Assembly: GCA_900471605.1 (NCBI GenBank)
Contig: UCEY01000004.1
Coordinates: 204,436-268,435 of the forward strand
Direction of reading: 5' to 3'
DNA from: Hyphomicrobiales bacterium
GTDB lineage: Bacteria; Pseudomonadota; Alphaproteobacteria; Rhizobiales; Rhizobiaceae
DNA: 64,000 nt
Below are positions 25,654-33,941 of the stretch, one piece after another. Under the pieces are notes generated by a model. That model was not told the DNA's origin, did not search any database, and saw only the letters and a list, made by a program, of their open reading frames with translations. The position numbers were made by a program, and so were the translations under genes. Each line of letters starts with the position of its first letter. The stretch's first letter is position 1.

Positions 25654-26888
25654 AGCCCCATTACCTCGCGATAATAGCGATACATGCCACGGATGGCACT
25701 TTCCGTAGCCATATGGTCTTCACTCTGGACGCCGGCACCTCCCATCGCCATAATAGAACTCCGCTCTTCGGGTGCATGTGCATAGCCCTCCTGCGCCATT
25801 TGCATAACCTCGCTGTCGTCAGCGGACACAAATCCCGCGGGACCAAAAAGATTAGCGTGCCGGATACGTCGAGCCCTCATGCTCTCATCGTCGTCTTCGA
25901 AACCGAAATGTGTCCACATGAGTTCAAAGGATCCGGGACCCTTAGGAACAATCTGGCGCGTCTGCATCGAGTTCACTTGCTGAAGCAGGATGACTGACGG
26001 GAAGATCGTCGACCCCCCCACGGTCTCGTCTCCGGTGAGCTCTTTGACGGTTTCAATCAGCCGTCGGTCTGCTAGTTGAAGGGAGGCATCAAACCCTGGC
26101 AAAGACGCCGCGATGTCTTGATTTTCCCCAGCACCGGCGGCTGGCATAATCGACATCAAGCAGGCATGCCGACCCGTCTCGTCCATCTCTAGCGCGTTCT
26201 TCTGATCCGGCCGGAAGAGGCCGAAGGTGGCGAAGAAAACGTGGAGCAGAGCGGCGTGATACGGATCCTTGATATTTTCCATCATCAACTTCCAGTTGGA
26301 TGGAACAAGCTGGCGATTGTATCCGATGATTCTTAATTTTCTTCCGGAGAATATGCGTGTGTAGTACACCCACATCTTCTCGCCGATATATTCACGGAAG
26401 CTCGGCGTCTCCTTGTCGAAACTAGCCCAAATCACACCGTTGACAACCTCTACCTTAAGCCGCGGCAAGCCATGTTCTTTAGGGTCGAAGTCTTTGGGCA
26501 TTCCGCCTTTGCCCTTGATGCCACGGCGAAAAGGTATGCCCTGAAGCGCTCCGTCTAGCGCGTACGACCACTGGTGATAAGGACATGTAAAGCTTTCATC
26601 CTTGCCGGAACGGGCCAGACAAATCTTTACGCCACGGTGAGAGCAACGGTTTTCTACTACCGAGATCGTTCCGTCCTGACTACGGGCGACGATGACGGGG
26701 CGCTCACCCAGCGTCGTCGTCTTCCATGAACCTGGCTCCGGGATTTCCGCATCTAAGCCGGCATAAAGCCAGTGTGGACCGTACCAGATCCGGTTCATCT
26801 CAGTTCGATAGTTCTCTTCATCTGTATAAACCCAGTAGGGCACAGCGGTCGAACCTTCGCTGTCCCAGCGTTTCACCATCGCATCCAC
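25650..26888 (-). CDS. ring-hydroxylating oxygenase alpha subunit
   Basis: 412 residues from a GTG at 26888, chosen because GAGGAGG lies 5 nt upstream; a frame to 26945 would need TTG without a site. The Rieske centre has Cys82, His84, Cys102 and His105 (CSHRGVKIC and CPYHQW). The mononuclear iron site is in NIKDPYHAALLHVFF with Asp208, His211 and His216. The enzyme inserts O2 into an aromatic ring. Similarity in layout to salicylate/anthranilate-type oxygenases is noted but the substrate cannot be read from sequence. Confidence 0.92.
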   Translation of the reverse strand: MDAMVKRWDSEGSTAVPYWVYTDEENYRTEMNRIWYGPHWLYAGLDAEIPEPGSWKTTTLGERPVIVARSQDGTISVVENRCSHRGVKICLARSGKDESFTCPYHQWSYALDGALQGIPFRRGIKGKGGMPKDFDPKEHGLPRLKVEVVNGVIWASFDKETPSFREYIGEKMWVYYTRIFSGRKLRIIGYNRQLVPSNWKLMMENIKDPYHAALLHVFFATFGLFRPDQKNALEMDETGRHACLMSIMPAAGAGENQDIAASLPGFDASLQLADRRLIETVKELTGDETVGGSTIFPSVILLQQVNSMQTRQIVPKGPGSFELMWTHFGFEDDDESMRARRIRHANLFGPAGFVSADDSEVMQMAQEGYAHAPEERSSIMAMGGAGVQSEDHMATESAIRGMYRYYREVMGL

Positions 26889-27001
26889 GGCAACCTCCTC
26901 ATCCGCACGCCCGAAGTGAGCGTTGACAGACAAAGAACTTGCCAAACTATTTTCCCAATGTCAAACATGTTGGCTAATAGCTAATTTTTGGGAACTACAA
27001 G

Positions 27002-28135
27002 ATGCCGTTCAGCATTCCAGAATCAGCGGATGTCGTCATCGTCGGCGCCGGACATGCAGGGGGTGCTGCCGCCCTGACACTGAGAGAGCTTGGCTTCTCG
27101 GGGTCGATTGCGATGGTAGGGGCCGAAAAGCATCTTCCGCACCACCGGCCTGCCCTTTCCAAGGAAGCTCTGCAGGTTGCAGATTGGAAGCTCGTCACAC
27201 TGGCAACCGCGAAAGAGTTCGAGGACCGAGATGTCGCGCTGTTGCGCAGCGATCCGGTCGTGAAGGCAAACGCCGATCTCCAACTGCTGACCTTAGCATC
27301 CGGTCGTAATCTCAAGTACGGCAAGCTGGTGATTGCGACCGGTGCTGCGCCTCGACGGATGGCCGGCCAATTTCATCCTGCCCGCCACGTCTTGCGTACG
27401 TTCGAAGATGCGACCTCCATACGTCGCGCCATACGCCAGGATAGCAAGGTCGTGGTGATTGGAGGGGGGCCGATCGGGCTTGAGGCGGCTGCATCGCTCC
27501 GTCACCAGGTTGCCGAGGTTACGGTCGTTGAGGCCGCACCTCGACTGATGGCTCGATGCGCCCCTGCGGACATGGCCAACGCGCTAGCGGCACTTCACGA
27601 AGCAAACGCCGTACAAGTTCTACTGTCGTCACCTGTAGCTAGCTTTACTACCAATGGTGATCAGGTTTCTGTTGACTTAGCCTCCGGTGCTTCCGTGTTG
27701 GCGGATATTGTTATCGAGGGCCTGGGGGTGGCGCCCGAAACCATGTTGGCAGAAATGCTCGGTCTATCGGTCTCGAACGGCATTGTCGTCGACGATTCTT
27801 ACCGTACGTCGGATCCATCGGTTTATGCGATCGGCGACTGCGCAACTCCTGCGGGCGGTAGGCAGGAAACTTGGTCGCACGCAGAGACGAGCGCGCGCGC
27901 AGCGTCGCGGAGTTTGCTCGGGATGACGCCCGAACCTGCACCTGTTCTATACTTCTGGAGTGATCAGTACGGATCTCGGTTGCAAGTTGCTGGTGATCCG
28001 GCCGGCGCCACCGATTACGGACTTCGAGGTAGAGCTCGGCTTTATATTCGCGATAGTCGAATTACTGCAGTCGCAGCACTTGACGCACCTCGTGATTTCG
28101 CGGCAGCTCGCCGCCTGATCGGTCAGCCCGCCTAG
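27002..28135 (+). CDS. FAD-dependent ferredoxin reductase
   Basis: 377 residues. Dinucleotide motifs are VVIVGAGHAGGAAALTLRE at the N-terminus and VVVIGGGPIGLEAAASLRH in the middle, with VYAIGDCATPAGG for FAD. It is somewhat shorter than the 416-residue reductase at 6692. It is divergent from the oxygenase alpha gene across 113 nt and completes a three-component ring-hydroxylating oxygenase. Last gene of the left catabolic region. Confidence 0.9.
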   Translation: MPFSIPESADVVIVGAGHAGGAAALTLRELGFSGSIAMVGAEKHLPHHRPALSKEALQVADWKLVTLATAKEFEDRDVALLRSDPVVKANADLQLLTLASGRNLKYGKLVIATGAAPRRMAGQFHPARHVLRTFEDATSIRRAIRQDSKVVVIGGGPIGLEAAASLRHQVAEVTVVEAAPRLMARCAPADMANALAALHEANAVQVLLSSPVASFTTNGDQVSVDLASGASVLADIVIEGLGVAPETMLAEMLGLSVSNGIVVDDSYRTSDPSVYAIGDCATPAGGRQETWSHAETSARAASRSLLGMTPEPAPVLYFWSDQYGSRLQVAGDPAGATDYGLRGRARLYIRDSRITAVAALDAPRDFAAARRLIGQPA

Positions 28136-28357
28136 TTCTGGCCGAGAAGCGCGGTACGTTCAAAATGCGCCGAACATCGGCCGGGAGTTGGATCTGTTTT
28201 GCGTGAAGTCAGGACCTGAAATCTTCGAACATGCGCAGGTGAACCGATGTTCGCGTCTCAGCTAGCCTGTAGCCGGACGTGACAATTAGCTTACGATCCG
28301 CTACTCCCTTTTTGATGTCCCGCTAAAGACTGATCCACTTTGACGACCCCGAAGGAA

Positions 28358-29530
28358 ATGCGAAGTACGGCGCGCGAGCGAACAAGGCTGCCACTCAACG
28401 CCTTGCGGGCGTTCGAGGTAGCTGCCCGGTACGAGAGTTTTGTGGCGGCCGCGGAAGAGCTCAACGTGACGCCCGCCGCGATCAGCCGGCATATCCGCGT
28501 GCTTGAGGAGATGCTGGACGAAAAGCTCTTCATCCGCTACCCGCAGTCGATCGAATTGACGGAATTCGGCAGGCTCTGGCTCCCCTCGCTTGCCGATACG
28601 TTCAACATCGTCGACAGCAGCGTTCACCGGGTGATCAAGAGCATCAGCCATGAGCCGATCACCGTCACCTGCCAGACCGCTTATGCGACGGGATGGCTGA
28701 TGCCGCGGCTTCACAATTTCTACGAAAGCCACCCGGATATCGAATTGCGCCTCTACACGTCGAACGAGATCGACGAACGGCAGGACATCAGCCGGCAAGA
28801 TTGCACCATCCTCGGCGGCAGGGGCGCATGGCCGGACGTGAAGAGCCATTTCCTCATCACCAACCGCTTCATTCCCGTCTGCAGCCCTGATTATCTGGAA
28901 AGGACGCAGACGAACGCCCGGCCGTCCGATCTGCTATCGGAAACGCTGATCGTGTCGGAAACGAACGAGACCTTTTGGCGCGACTGGTTTGCGCAGCATG
29001 TGATGCCGCTGACGGCGGCAGATCACGCCTGGTCGACGCACCACCTCTATTCCCCGGAATCGCACTTGTTCCTGGACAGTTGGCTTTGTGTTTCGGCGCG
29101 CGAGATCTGGGTGGAATGGAATCGCAAGTCCTGGCGCGAGGAAGAGCCGCCCGAGCGGCATGCGACCAACAGGATCGGCCTGCGGGAGGTGATGCCGGTC
29201 GACTTCTTGTCCACTTCCAACAAGGTGCTCTCACCGGTCATATCGAGGGTGGCAATCACGCCCTATGCGGACCGGCTTCGCGCCCTGCAAGAGGCGGAAC
29301 GGATCCACGAGATGATGAGCACCGCCGCTTACGCAATGCAGAGGGAGGTCCCGGGAGAAATCCTTTCGGTCGTGGATCGCCTGTGGTTGGGGAAGAACGT
29401 CGCTTCCAAGCCGCGCGCGACGCGTTCCGCCATGTCGAAACAGAACTGGAGCGATGGGATACCGAGCTCGAAGCAGAACGATCAGCGCTTGCCCGGTCCA
29501 TCCTTGGAATCGTGCCTGGAGACATCGTGA
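28358..29530 (+). CDS. LysR family regulator (GcvA-like), probably altered at its C-terminus
   Basis: 390 residues from the ATG at 28358 (AAGGA site); LysR proteins are usually about 300. The DNA-binding domain is intact (LNALRAFEVAARYESFVAAA, LNVTPAAISRHIRVLEEML). The effector domain is recognisable up to about residue 215 (TFWRDWFAQHVMPL). After that the usual LysR subdomain is not seen, and the last ~50 codons lie opposite the better-looking frame of a second gene at 29383-29709. The C-terminus therefore looks like run-on across a recombination junction or the result of a frameshift. DNA binding should be retained. Confidence 0.75.
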   Translation: MRSTARERTRLPLNALRAFEVAARYESFVAAAEELNVTPAAISRHIRVLEEMLDEKLFIRYPQSIELTEFGRLWLPSLADTFNIVDSSVHRVIKSISHEPITVTCQTAYATGWLMPRLHNFYESHPDIELRLYTSNEIDERQDISRQDCTILGGRGAWPDVKSHFLITNRFIPVCSPDYLERTQTNARPSDLLSETLIVSETNETFWRDWFAQHVMPLTAADHAWSTHHLYSPESHLFLDSWLCVSAREIWVEWNRKSWREEEPPERHATNRIGLREVMPVDFLSTSNKVLSPVISRVAITPYADRLRALQEAERIHEMMSTAAYAMQREVPGEILSVVDRLWLGKNVASKPRATRSAMSKQNWSDGIPSSKQNDQRLPGPSLESCLETS

Positions 29531-29709
29531 CGTCCGAAAGCCGCGGGAAACTGTTGCGGCTGTCGGTTACCGGCGTAACGCTATATTCAGGTGGCAGCAG
29601 CGTCAGCTTCATGGTGTCGGGAATTCGGTTTCGAAAGGACGGAACGCTGGGCAAGCTGCAGGAAACGCTGAATTTGTCTTTCACCGACGAGAGGCACGCT
29701 CAAAAATGA
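29383..29709 (+). CDS. hypothetical protein, possibly the 3' remnant of a longer gene
   Basis: Up to 108 residues from a GTG at 29383; no good ribosome site was found, so the 5' end may be missing. The frame shows coding-like base use. A charged helix (RFQAARDAFRHVETELERWD then ELEAERSALARS) is followed by a small beta-rich part (GDIVTSESRGKLLRLSVTGV) ending in TDERHAQK. It overlaps the LysR reading frame for 148 nt. I do not recognise the family. Confidence 0.4.
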   Translation: MVGEERRFQAARDAFRHVETELERWDTELEAERSALARSILGIVPGDIVTSESRGKLLRLSVTGVTLYSGGSSVSFMVSGIRFRKDGTLGKLQETLNLSFTDERHAQK

Positions 29710-29784
29710 TGCCGTCAATGCCGGACGAACGCAGGCTCCTCAACCGAACCGGGATGAACGAGCAGCACTCAAACCGGCAATGCT

Positions 29785-30402
29785 TCAAGGGAAATCGACC
29801 AGACTCACCCGCAGGTCATTGATGACCGCGGCGAGCCCCGGTGCGCCGATCAGTGGCACAACCCGGGCCGGCGCCAGCTTGGGGACGGACCGCCCGAAGA
29901 CGGCGATATTCGTGTGGCCGTTTAGGCGAGACGGATAGATGATGCCGTCGGGAAGCAACTGATGCTCGTGGAATGCCAGCGCCCAAGAGCGCGCCAGGTT
30001 CTGACTCGAGGATTTCGCCACGTCTGTTGGAACCCCCATCCTGATGGCGTGATCGTCGCGCAGGTCAACAAGGCTGAGATCTGCGATCGTCTCCACCTCA
30101 GCGTAGTGCCGCGCATAGATCTCTTTTTCTTCAATCGGAAGATCGCCGACAAGACCGTCGCGGCGATCACGCAGAACCGCCTCGAGGAAGCAGACCTTGA
30201 GTGTTTCGCCGAGATAAAGAACGCCGAAGCGCTTCGTTGCATCACGTCGGCGGGGATCGCTGAAACGGCTGGCCGTCTTTCGAAATCCCAGCGGGTCCGG
30301 AAAGGCGCTCGCGTAGATCCGGCCAAAGCGACGCCCTGAAGGAATCGTTTCGATATCGAGAGGCTGACGCTCGAAACCGGCTGGCGGTTTGATACCAGCC
30401 AT
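29785..30402 (-). CDS. RES domain toxin
   Basis: 205 residues. The RES fold is indicated by GRRFGRIYASAFPDPLGF with the conserved Arg, FGVLYLGETLKVCFLEAV with Tyr and Glu, and the C-terminal IIYPSRLNGHTNIAVF with Ser. RES toxins degrade NAD+ by phosphorolysis or ADP-ribosylate a target. Its ATG follows the antitoxin TAA directly, the normal antitoxin-toxin order. Confidence 0.85.
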   Translation of the reverse strand: MAGIKPPAGFERQPLDIETIPSGRRFGRIYASAFPDPLGFRKTASRFSDPRRRDATKRFGVLYLGETLKVCFLEAVLRDRRDGLVGDLPIEEKEIYARHYAEVETIADLSLVDLRDDHAIRMGVPTDVAKSSSQNLARSWALAFHEHQLLPDGIIYPSRLNGHTNIAVFGRSVPKLAPARVVPLIGAPGLAAVINDLRVSLVDFP

Positions 30403-31065
30403 TTAGCGGAAGTCACCGCGGGCAATGCCCTCGGCTGCGGCGATCACGTCGCTATCCCGGCCCCGCTTTAGGGCGTCGAGCCCGGTGCGACCGTCAAGCG
30501 CACCGTGGGGCGAAACAAGAAAGCGGTAAACGGCCCAGGCGCCCGCCAGGATCTCGTGCAATTTTGGAAGCATCGCATAGGGCCGGCCGTCCTGATCGAG
30601 CTGCCAGGCCGGAAACCGGAACCCTCGCTTAGCGCCATCCAGGCCGAGAACCTGGCCGTTTTGACGCTTCGTATTGACCGTGACCCGCGAAACGCCAAGA
30701 AGATCGGAAAATGCGTCCGCGCTCAGCATATCGTCCTCACTGAGGATCTCTGCAACGCGGCGACGGCCGCGCTCTCGTGCGGCGGACAGGACTGCCTTGA
30801 GTTCGTCATCCGGTTCGCGAGCCTCTTCGATCGGAAACGCACTGTCGCCGACCAGTGGGTCTTCCTCGACGATCGAAATTGTCTGCGCTCCGGCGCGCGG
30901 ATCCACGACCACACGGAAACTCACCTGATGGCCAGCCTTCTGGCTCAATTGTACTGCCTTGGTGTATTGATTGAGCAACGCTTTTTCGAAATCGGCCTTG
31001 CGGGGCAGCTTTATCGATAGGGCGATGTTTGAAGTTTCGCTTGCTGACGTTTTCGTGACTGGCAT
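30403..31065 (-). CDS. Xre/MbcA/ParS-type antitoxin, extended form
   Basis: 220 residues from the ATG at 31065 (AAGGTGG site). The middle has a helix-turn-helix (MLSADAFSDLLGVSRVTVN, then KRGFRFPAWQLDQDG) and the C-terminus the toxin-binding domain (GALDGRTGLDALKRGRDSDVIAA). Typical Xre antitoxins are 120-150 residues; here about 70 extra N-terminal residues precede the HTH, with a lysine-rich and beta-like stretch. It should neutralise the RES toxin and repress its own promoter. Confidence 0.85.
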   Translation of the reverse strand: MPVTKTSASETSNIALSIKLPRKADFEKALLNQYTKAVQLSQKAGHQVSFRVVVDPRAGAQTISIVEEDPLVGDSAFPIEEAREPDDELKAVLSAARERGRRRVAEILSEDDMLSADAFSDLLGVSRVTVNTKRQNGQVLGLDGAKRGFRFPAWQLDQDGRPYAMLPKLHEILAGAWAVYRFLVSPHGALDGRTGLDALKRGRDSDVIAAAEGIARGDFR

Positions 31066-31441
31066 GACAATCCACCTTTCGAAAACAATGTAGCCTGTCG
31101 TTGTCAGCTCGTCAAGTTTGTTAAGTTGGTAAAGACAATCGACCGCCATATCCGGACCAGTGCGTTTCACACAGAGCCTACCGCCTTGATGGGGTACGAA
31201 CCATCGACACTTCGGAAACTATCGTGCTTGTTTGATTTCGTTCAATAATTGCTTGATTCGCTGACGTTCGTCGGTCCGGCCGAACGAGAAGGGCTAGCAA
31301 ATCGTGGCGGTACTCTACGAGCTTTTGTCGTGGCAGCGCCATCGCAGCATGCCGCTGGGGAGCCTGCGTCAGAAAAAGCTAGTCGCCGAAGGATAAGACG
31401 ACTTCGTTATCGCGGAGCAACTTAGGATGTCTTCGTATTTG
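31066..31441. other. intergenic region between IclR and toxin-antitoxin genes
   Basis: 376 nt. The 5' quarter holds the toxin-antitoxin promoter. The rest shows no credible gene on either strand and no clear repeat. It may be decayed sequence from the insertion that brought the toxin-antitoxin pair. Confidence 0.4.
31087..31115 (-). promoter_or_regulatory. sigma70-type promoter of the RES/Xre operon
   Basis: On the minus strand, TTGACG (-35, 31115-31110) and TACATT (-10, 31092-31087) are separated by exactly 17 nt. The -10 box ends 21 nt before the antitoxin ATG. A CAAGTT/TAAGTT repeat just upstream (31113-31130) may be an operator half-site pair. Confidence 0.6.
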
Positions 31442-32263
31442 TCAGTTGCTCCGCGCTTCCAGGAACCCACTCATTGCGGCGGCTGCTTTGAGCAGGTCGG
31501 GAAGATATTTGTCGGCGATCGTTGGGCCGTCATATGTGATGGTTGCGCTCGTTGACAGGCCATAGCGAACCCGTCCGTTGACGCAAATTGGGACCGCAAG
31601 CGATGCCATGCCAAGTGCGGTTTCCTGGCTGGTGTAGATCCAGCCTTGCTGGCGCGCCTTTTCCATCTGCTCGCGCAGCTTCGGCATTTCGTTTACTGTG
31701 AAGGGCGTTACCGCCGGCAAGGCCTCGTCCTCGCCATAAAGTCGATTGAACTCGGCCTGCGACAGATCGCTGAGCATTATCTTTCCGGATGAGGAAGCAT
31801 TAGCGGGAAAGCGTGTGCCGACGGACATGTAATCGCGCTGTAGCCGTTTGGCGGTAGCGCGAGCGATGCAGACGACTTCCCGGCCATCAAGCGTCATGAC
31901 GGAACAGGACTCATCGAGCTTGTCTGACAGTTCCACCAACCGAGGCTGAATAAGGCTGAAGGCCGGCAGTGACGCAAGATAGGAGTAACCAAGCTGCAGT
32001 GTGCGTGCCGCGAGGTGAAAGCGCCGGTCGCTTTCGTCATAAATGACGTAACCGAGCTTCACCAAAGTCACCAATACGCGCCTCGCCGAGCCGGGGCTGA
32101 GACTTACCTTCTGGGCCACAGCGCTGAGCGTCATGGCCGGGGAATTCCGTCCAAACGCTTCGATGACCGCCAACCCCTTCGCCAGGGACTTGATGAAGTC
32201 TGGATCGTCGTCTCCAGGAAGACTGCTGCTCACAGATTGCCTCGCAGATGTTAATCTTGTCAC
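31442..32263 (-). CDS. IclR family transcriptional regulator
   Basis: 273 residues from a GTG at 32263; an internal GTG at 32230 is an alternative. The HTH domain (FIKSLAKGLAVIEAFGRNSP, VSLSPGSARRVLVTLVKLGYV) and the PcaR/PobR-like effector domain (SYLASLPAFSLIQPRL, GTRFPANASSSGKIMLSDLS) are clear. It follows the CoA-transferase gene at 32317 in the same direction and is the best candidate to bind the palindromes at 33751-33925. Confidence 0.9.
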   Translation of the reverse strand: MTRLTSARQSVSSSLPGDDDPDFIKSLAKGLAVIEAFGRNSPAMTLSAVAQKVSLSPGSARRVLVTLVKLGYVIYDESDRRFHLAARTLQLGYSYLASLPAFSLIQPRLVELSDKLDESCSVMTLDGREVVCIARATAKRLQRDYMSVGTRFPANASSSGKIMLSDLSQAEFNRLYGEDEALPAVTPFTVNEMPKLREQMEKARQQGWIYTSQETALGMASLAVPICVNGRVRYGLSTSATITYDGPTIADKYLPDLLKAAAAMSGFLEARSN

Positions 32264-32316
32264 TCGTCATATGGCAGCGGCGCCGTCAAGAGACAAATAT
32301 GAATGAGCGATCGCGC

Positions 32317-33735
32317 TCAACGCCAGACAAGTGGCGACGCGCCGGCCGGTTCTGGCAGTACGTCCCATCGCGCCTGCGTTTCGGAATAACGCACGATCGG
32401 CAACGGATGCTCGATTTCACCAAAGACCGTGCGGCTCACGGTCAGTTCGTCGATGGTCGGCCTCGGCAACGCCTTGATACCTTGCGGACCGTCGGGCCAT
32501 TGTTCGCGCGGCACCTGGCCAAGGTCCTGCAGCCACATGGAACAGGAGGTGAGCGACACCTTGACGTGATAGCTGCCGCCTTCCCGCGCACGCCTCAAAA
32601 GCGCGCTCATGACGCCGGCTGCGCCGAGATAACCGGCCAGATAGTCGTTGAGCGTGAAGGTGGAGGCAAGCAGCGGCCGTTCGAGGCTACCTTCCCCGAC
32701 CGCAAGCCCGCTCACCACTTGGCCAAGCGGGTCATAACCGGCGCGCGATGCCCAAGGACCGTCATATCCGTAGCAGCTCACCGAGACATAGATGATCCCC
32801 GGCCGCAATTTCGCCAGCGCCTGGGGAGAAAGACCGCGCGCATCGAGCGAGCCGGGCCGCCAAGAATGTGCGAAGACATCCGATCCCGCGATCAATTCGT
32901 GGAACCGCTCGATTTCGCCCGGGCTTTCGAGATTGACGAAGGCGGACCGTTTCCCAAGCCCGGTATCGACGACGATATGGGTGGGATCCGGCTGATGCGG
33001 CGCGGAGATATGCAGCACGTCGGCGCCCTGCTCGGCCAGTTGCCGCGAAACCACTGGCCCGGCCAGCACATGGCCCATATCCACAACACGAATGCCGGAA
33101 AGCGGCCTCGCGCCGTCATCGAACGGCCTCGCCGGCCCGTCGCCGATCTTCTCGATCTCGATTGGAACCCGCGTTGCAAGGTGCCGCCCCTGCGGGCTCT
33201 CCAACCATTCCTCACGGGTGCGCGCTATGGCACCAATCGCCTTTGCCCCGGCGAGTGCGTCTTCCAGATCATCCGCCTCCCAGCGGCTGACGGCCCTTTC
33301 GATCGATTCCGTCGAGGACGAACAATCGAGGAAGGCCAGCAACCGGCTGAAATGCTCGTGATAGAAGGCGTGGCGGAGCAGATACATTTGCCGCCCGTCA
33401 GCCGTTTCGAAGAAGACCTTGTCTTCGGAGGGGGGGCGCAGAAGTTGGAGCGGATGGCCGCCGCGGCGCAGGTAGGAGACGGTTCTCAGCCCCGGCACGG
33501 CGGCGCGGCGCAGATCGATGTCGATCGACTGTCGTTTGCCACCCCGCAAACGCCATATTTCCGCGATGCCGGCAGCGTTGGCCGCCAATGATACGGCGGC
33601 GGCAAGACCGGGACGGTAGCGGCTGGGTACAACAGGGTCGGCGCCGGTGAACTGGATGGAGGCATGATCCTCCCCGGCGGAGATACCGAGCCGGCCCAAC
33701 AATCCCGCTAATTCCTCTTCCGGCCGACCGCTCAC
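32317..33735 (-). CDS. class III CoA-transferase, long form
   Basis: 472 residues from a GTG at 33735 with GGGGAGG 5 nt upstream. The family core LSGIRVVDMGHVLAGPVVSR lies in the second half, with VLHISAPHQPDPTHIVVD and FVNLESPGEIERFHELI. About 200 residues precede it, where there is also a CaiB-like N-terminal portion (ISAGEDHASIQFTGADPVVP). This is longer than the usual 380-400. Such long members act on mesaconyl- or bile-acid-type CoA esters in some lineages, but no assignment is possible. It is divergent from the transporter receptor. Confidence 0.8.
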   Translation of the reverse strand: MSGRPEEELAGLLGRLGISAGEDHASIQFTGADPVVPSRYRPGLAAAVSLAANAAGIAEIWRLRGGKRQSIDIDLRRAAVPGLRTVSYLRRGGHPLQLLRPPSEDKVFFETADGRQMYLLRHAFYHEHFSRLLAFLDCSSSTESIERAVSRWEADDLEDALAGAKAIGAIARTREEWLESPQGRHLATRVPIEIEKIGDGPARPFDDGARPLSGIRVVDMGHVLAGPVVSRQLAEQGADVLHISAPHQPDPTHIVVDTGLGKRSAFVNLESPGEIERFHELIAGSDVFAHSWRPGSLDARGLSPQALAKLRPGIIYVSVSCYGYDGPWASRAGYDPLGQVVSGLAVGEGSLERPLLASTFTLNDYLAGYLGAAGVMSALLRRAREGGSYHVKVSLTSCSMWLQDLGQVPREQWPDGPQGIKALPRPTIDELTVSRTVFGEIEHPLPIVRYSETQARWDVLPEPAGASPLVWR

Positions 33736-33750
33736 CCGAACCTCCCCACG

Positions 33751-33766
33751 TTTCCGCAATGCGGAT
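33751..33766. promoter_or_regulatory. candidate IclR operator, site 1
   Basis: TTTCCG-CAATG-CGGAT, arms with a 5-nt spacer. It has the same half-sites and spacing as TTTCCG-ATATG-CGGAAA at 33909-33925. It lies 16 nt upstream of the CoA-transferase start, in the right place to control that gene. Confidence 0.55.
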
Positions 33767-33900
33767 AAAATTCCACTATTCGAAAACAAGATGCGGTGCA
33801 AAAGAACGGTTGTCAAATGCAAGATTACCCGTCGGCCCCTCAAAAAGGTCTAAGGCACCCTGTTGACAACCATATACCTCAAGCGCATCCTTGCGACATA

Positions 33901-33925
33901 CGGAAATATTTCCGATATGCGGAAA
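33901..33925. promoter_or_regulatory. candidate IclR operator, site 2 (two overlapping palindromes)
   Basis: CGGAAATATTTCCG at 33901-33914 is a perfect 14-nt palindrome close to the known IclR box (GGAAAT/ATTTCC). It overlaps TTTCCG-ATATG-CGGAAA at 33909-33925, whose half-sites recur at 33751. It lies 17 nt upstream of the receptor gene start. Coordinated control of both divergent units by the IclR at 31442 is inferred. Confidence 0.6.
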
Positions 33926-33941
33926 CTTTGGGAGGAGTAAA

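Noticed and set aside
26943..26945. TTG start for the oxygenase alpha subunit, giving 431 residues
   Set aside because: No ribosome site precedes it. The GTG at 26888 has GAGGAGG at ideal spacing.
28975..29382. 5' part of a 244-codon frame overlapping LysR
   Set aside because: Only the portion from about 29383 has coding-like base use. The upstream part follows the LysR frame and is Gly/Arg/Ala-rich without pattern.
32248..33591. 447-codon plus-strand frame opposite the long CoA-transferase
   Set aside because: It lies antisense to a gene with clear family motifs. It is rich in Arg and His, as such shadows are.
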